A stretch of DNA of 64,000 bases, from contig NZ_FNSI01000001.1 in assembly GCF_900104955.1 (NCBI RefSeq), positions 5,552,001 through 5,616,000 of the forward strand. Direction: 5' to 3'. Made by a program: the position numbers and the translations under genes. The DNA comes from Beijerinckia sp. 28-YEA-48 (lineage in GTDB: Bacteria; Pseudomonadota; Alphaproteobacteria; Rhizobiales; Beijerinckiaceae). The first letter of the stretch is position 1. The number at the start of each line of letters is the position of its first letter. The notes beneath the pieces were generated by a model. That model was not told where the DNA came from. It did no database searches and saw only the letters and a program-made list of their open reading frames with translations. This document shows, one piece after another, positions 61,822-64,000 of the stretch.

Positions 61822-62445
61822 TTATAACCGAATGCCTGGATCGAAACGTTCGATCGGCAGTTCCTTGAGGAATTCGATGGCGATGCCTTCGGCGAAATGA
61901 CGGACGATCACGCCCTCCGTGCGTCCCACGGTGACATGGGTCCCGAGGGCTGGGCGCAGGGCGGTTTCGAGCGCGGCGCCGGAAATCGACACGTCGATCA
62001 AGCGGACGATGGTCTCCGTGCCATCGGGCAATTTCAGCAGGGCGCGCTTGGTGACCGGTTCGATGCGCTCGTGGCGGCGGTCTTCAGGCAAACCGAGCAG
62101 ATGGCGGTTGGCCATCCAGGTGAGTTGGTCGGCGAGCTTGTCGCGTTTGCGCGGCGAGACGCGCAGCTGAGCGGCGAAGCCGTTCTCGATGTTGCGCACG
62201 AGCTGGCCTTCCAACCGGCCGATGTGATCGAGATAGATGACGACCCGCGAACCGATCGGTCCTGAGACCGGGGCAAGCAAAGCGACACCCCCTGGCGACA
62301 TGTCGAGGGTCTGGCAGGGGTATTCCTGATGATCGGCGAGCATATAGCGCCCCTGGATACTCACCTTGACCCGCTGGTGGCGGCGGCGATCCTGGAACTC
62401 ATCGGCTCGGGCGACTCTTTGCAGCGTGGCTTTGGACCACGACAT
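61822..62445 (-). CDS. Two-PilZ-domain protein
   Basis: This 207-residue protein has two PilZ units: DRRRHQRVKVSIQGRYML with TLDMSPGGVALLAP (about 18-110), and EDRRHERIEPVTKRALL with LIDVSISGAALE (about 120-205). Both retain the RxxxR and (D/N)xSxxG elements used to bind cyclic di-GMP. The linker includes RVSPRKRDKLADQL. It is a cytoplasmic c-di-GMP effector candidate. Neighbours do not show a target. Confidence 0.9.
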   Translation of the reverse strand: MSWSKATLQRVARADEFQDRRRHQRVKVSIQGRYMLADHQEYPCQTLDMSPGGVALLAPVSGPIGSRVVIYLDHIGRLEGQLVRNIENGFAAQLRVSPRKRDKLADQLTWMANRHLLGLPEDRRHERIEPVTKRALLKLPDGTETIVRLIDVSISGAALETALRPALGTHVTVGRTEGVIVRHFAEGIAIEFLKELPIERFDPGIRL

Positions 62446-62579
62446 GATGGGGCTACCTTTTTGTGAACCCCGTCAGCCTAAGGCCGAAACAGTTTCGACC
62501 CCGTCAAACGGATTCGGGCAGCTCTGTTATTTCTATGTCGGCGTTAATTTTTCGCTTTCGATCCCGATTCAATTGAATC

Positions 62580-63179
62580 TTAACGGCCGCCTTCGAGGAC
62601 AAGCAGATGGCCATGACGGCGCGTTTGATAAGCTTGGGCGATGGGCGGGCTGGGGTTGCCCATGCCCGTGGCGATCGGCGGCGTGGTTTCATCGACGATG
62701 AAGCGGGAGGTCGCGATCCGTAGAGATTCGACGCCAATCAGGCCAAGCCAGGAGGGAATGGCGGTCGGCGTGAGGGCGCCGAGGAGCCGGGCGTGGGTCT
62801 TCCCCTCGTGGCGCAGGGGCAGAATGAGCATTTCCAGCTCGACCAGCGCCCGCTGGGCAGGGGCCGCGGTCACGCCGATAACGGCCGGTACGGTTTCGTC
62901 GAGAACCGTGCTCAGCAGGCGCTCGATGGTCGGCTGATCATCCCGGTGCCAGAGCCCGGTGAAGGTTTCGCCCAGCACTTCGCGGCGAAAAAGCGCGCTG
63001 ATCCGCGATCCGGCGATCCGCAAGGGGTAGGAACGGGGCGGGTCGACCTCCAGCATGAATGTGCTCGGGAGCGCGCCACGAATGGCCGTAGGGTCAAGCT
63101 CAAGCCGACCAGGCGCGGCACGCTCTTGTCGTAATTCATTCCAATAACTGAAGAGCTCGCGCGTCGCCGTCTGTTTCAT
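62580..63179 (-). CDS. PAS_5-domain protein
   Basis: Starting at 63179, behind GGGG, gives 199 residues; the frame extends upstream without a site. ATRELFSYWNELRQERAAPG and RLELDPTAIR at the start, LRIAGSRISALFRREVLGET in the middle and ELEMLILPLRHEGKTHARLL near residue 140 match the PAS_5 family of alphaproteobacterial stand-alone PAS proteins. No output domain is attached. It lies next to a PilZ gene, both linked loosely to c-di-GMP signalling by family, not by proof. Confidence 0.86.
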   Translation of the reverse strand: MKQTATRELFSYWNELRQERAAPGRLELDPTAIRGALPSTFMLEVDPPRSYPLRIAGSRISALFRREVLGETFTGLWHRDDQPTIERLLSTVLDETVPAVIGVTAAPAQRALVELEMLILPLRHEGKTHARLLGALTPTAIPSWLGLIGVESLRIATSRFIVDETTPPIATGMGNPSPPIAQAYQTRRHGHLLVLEGGR

Positions 63180-63364
63180 AAGTACCCCAGTGAGACAGTC
63201 TGTCCGGATTTGAGACGTTCCGGCTCTTTTTGCCGCCTGCTTCAGGGCTGGGGAGCGAAGGTCGTGCCAGGGATGGCCAGGTGGATGGCAAGCGGATGGC
63301 CAAGTGGCTGATCGTAAACGGGCAGGGCCGGCGGCGGGGCTTAAATTAAGGTTAAAAATGTTTG

Positions 63365-63554
63365 TCGGTTGTCGCTCCTGAGGGGCGGACCCATACTCTG
63401 CCTGTCGGCCGACGTGGCCGTTCCGACGCATTTCTGAGTTCAAGGGCTTCCGCGATTGCCGTGCTCCATCCGGCAATCGAGATTGGAAGTTAGCCGCCAC
63501 AGGCTCCGGTGGCGGTGGACTAGACCAGGGAGCCCCGTCAGGGGCTCCCTTTTT
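63365..63554 (+). ncRNA. Candidate structured small RNA ending in a strong terminator
   Basis: A T-tailed hairpin at 63528-63554 on the plus strand ends no protein gene, so an RNA gene is likely upstream. Three further hairpins precede it: GTCGG/CCGAC at 63404-63427, CGATTGCCG/CGGCAATCG at 63453-63479 (9 bases, perfect), and CCGCCAC/GTGGCGG at 63494-63515. The last two loops contain GCTCC (63463-63467 and 63503-63507). CUCC-type loops are known in alphaproteobacterial trans-acting RNAs. The 5' end is not defined and could be near 63340. A leader of the rhomboid gene is the alternative. Confidence 0.45.
63528..63554 (+). terminator. Rho-independent terminator
   Basis: GGGAGCCCC and GGGGCTCCC form a 9-base perfect stem with loop GTCA, followed by TTTTT. 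It lies 65 bases before the rhomboid start on the same strand. Confidence 0.85.
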
Positions 63555-63618
63555 GTTCATTTTCACGGCATTACGGTTTGTCGGCGGGATTTTCCGGCGC
63601 CACTGCGCTATCTGAAGA

Positions 63619-64000
63619 GTGCAGTTTGACCAATGGGCGACCACCGACGTGCAGCGTGAAAAAGTTTTCAATCTTCCTGGCGTCGTGCTGGCTCTCGTCG
63701 TCGTGTTCCTCGCCATCCACGCGGTGCGTGTCTATGGGCTGACGATCGATGACGATGGCTGGGTGTTCCGCACCTTCGCTTATGTCGCCGGCCGCATGAC
63801 TTTCACTTTCGATCCGGATGCGGTGGCGACAGCTTTGACCGACCTGGCCTCCGATACGGATGGGTCGCAGCTGGCCGTGGCGCGCTATCTTTTGGGTGAC
63901 GGCAGTCTGCAACCATGGACGCTTGTGACCTATGGCTTCCTCCATGCCGACTGGATGCATGTGGGCATGAACTGCCTGTGGCTGGTGGCCTTTGGCGCGC
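63619..64000 (+). CDS. Rhomboid-family intramembrane serine protease, N-terminal part
   Basis: The frame runs off the right edge. An in-frame stop at 63613-63615 limits the start to GTG at 63619 or GTG at 63649; neither has a strong ribosome site. A first membrane helix (PGVVLALVVVFLAIHAVRVYG) and a long loop precede SLQPWTLVTYGFLHADWMHV followed by GMNCLWLVAFGA. The last holds the conserved His and Asn of rhomboid transmembrane helix 2. The catalytic Ser and His are beyond the window. It should be an inner-membrane protease. Confidence 0.85.
   Translation, partial: MQFDQWATTDVQREKVFNLPGVVLALVVVFLAIHAVRVYGLTIDDDGWVFRTFAYVAGRMTFTFDPDAVATALTDLASDTDGSQLAVARYLLGDGSLQPWTLVTYGFLHADWMHVGMNCLWLVAFGA

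Noticed and set aside
63365..63554. 6S RNA or signal-recognition-particle RNA
   Set aside because: I could not see the closed long hairpin with central bulge of 6S RNA, nor the conserved SRP loop, so the candidate is left unnamed.

Overview
The window reads as chromosomal DNA of a GC-rich alphaproteobacterium, most likely of the order Hyphomicrobiales (Rhizobiales). Pointers are a DUF3126 protein, a zf-CHCC protein, PilZ and PAS_5 proteins, a TTT/Bug substrate-binding protein, a Tad-type TadE/TadG pair, and pseudogenes of families I know from Bradyrhizobium-like genomes. This assignment is inference; there is no rRNA, and the only tRNA-like sequence is a fragment.

Layout. (1) 1-9.8 kb: two tandem autotransporter-type genes on the minus strand (the second runs off the left edge), divergent from a large SARP/BTAD-type regulator with cyclase-like, AAA and TPR regions. 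The shared promoter region carries heptamers spaced 11 bp apart. (2) 9.8-16.8 kb: a worn insertion zone. It holds two pieces of one tyrosine integrase either side of a third autotransporter, an IS transposase tail, a tRNA-Leu(UAA)-like 3' fragment, a small gene with two in-frame stops, the N-terminus of a lost formylglycine-generating enzyme (FGE), one intact DUF1254 gene and the 5' stub of another. (3) 16.7-32.2 kb, minus strand: an MltF-type lytic transglycosylase and a small exported protein, then a 12-gene run of FGE, sulfatase, HdeA-like protein, MFS/spermidine-synthase fusion, HAD protein, MoxR, DUF58, DUF4381, two VWA proteins, a TPR protein and BatD. Most of these genes overlap by 4 bases. 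(4) 32.6-41.1 kb, plus strand: DUF2092 and a GP-rich secreted protein, a small secreted protein, two DUF1254 proteins, DUF3302 and a YiaV-like HlyD protein. A NarL-type response regulator and a HisKA_3 sensor kinase flank the second half. (5) 41.4-52.5 kb: AraC regulator, outer-membrane transporter-like protein, an aspartase/arylmalonate-decarboxylase-like/TTT-binding-protein group, TadE/TadG, GntR, MarR, and a luciferase-like monooxygenase. (6) 52.5-64 kb: two palindromic intergenic repeats, then housekeeping-type genes (FAD monooxygenase, zf-CHCC, alpha/beta hydrolase, MetE-like, CysE, tandem DUF3126, HAD, XRE, LivK-like binding protein, tandem PilZ, PAS_5), a candidate structured RNA, and the start of a rhomboid protease.

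How the genes work together (inference). FGE would convert the active-site cysteine of the adjacent exported sulfatase. Translational coupling of that pair to a complete MoxR/DUF58/VWA/TPR/BatD envelope module, with repeated FGE and DUF1254 relatives nearby, suggests one envelope-associated system. Its substrate and the DUF1254 role are unknown. The flanking sensor kinase and response regulator may control the DUF1254 half. The SARP-like protein is the obvious candidate regulator of the autotransporter pair.
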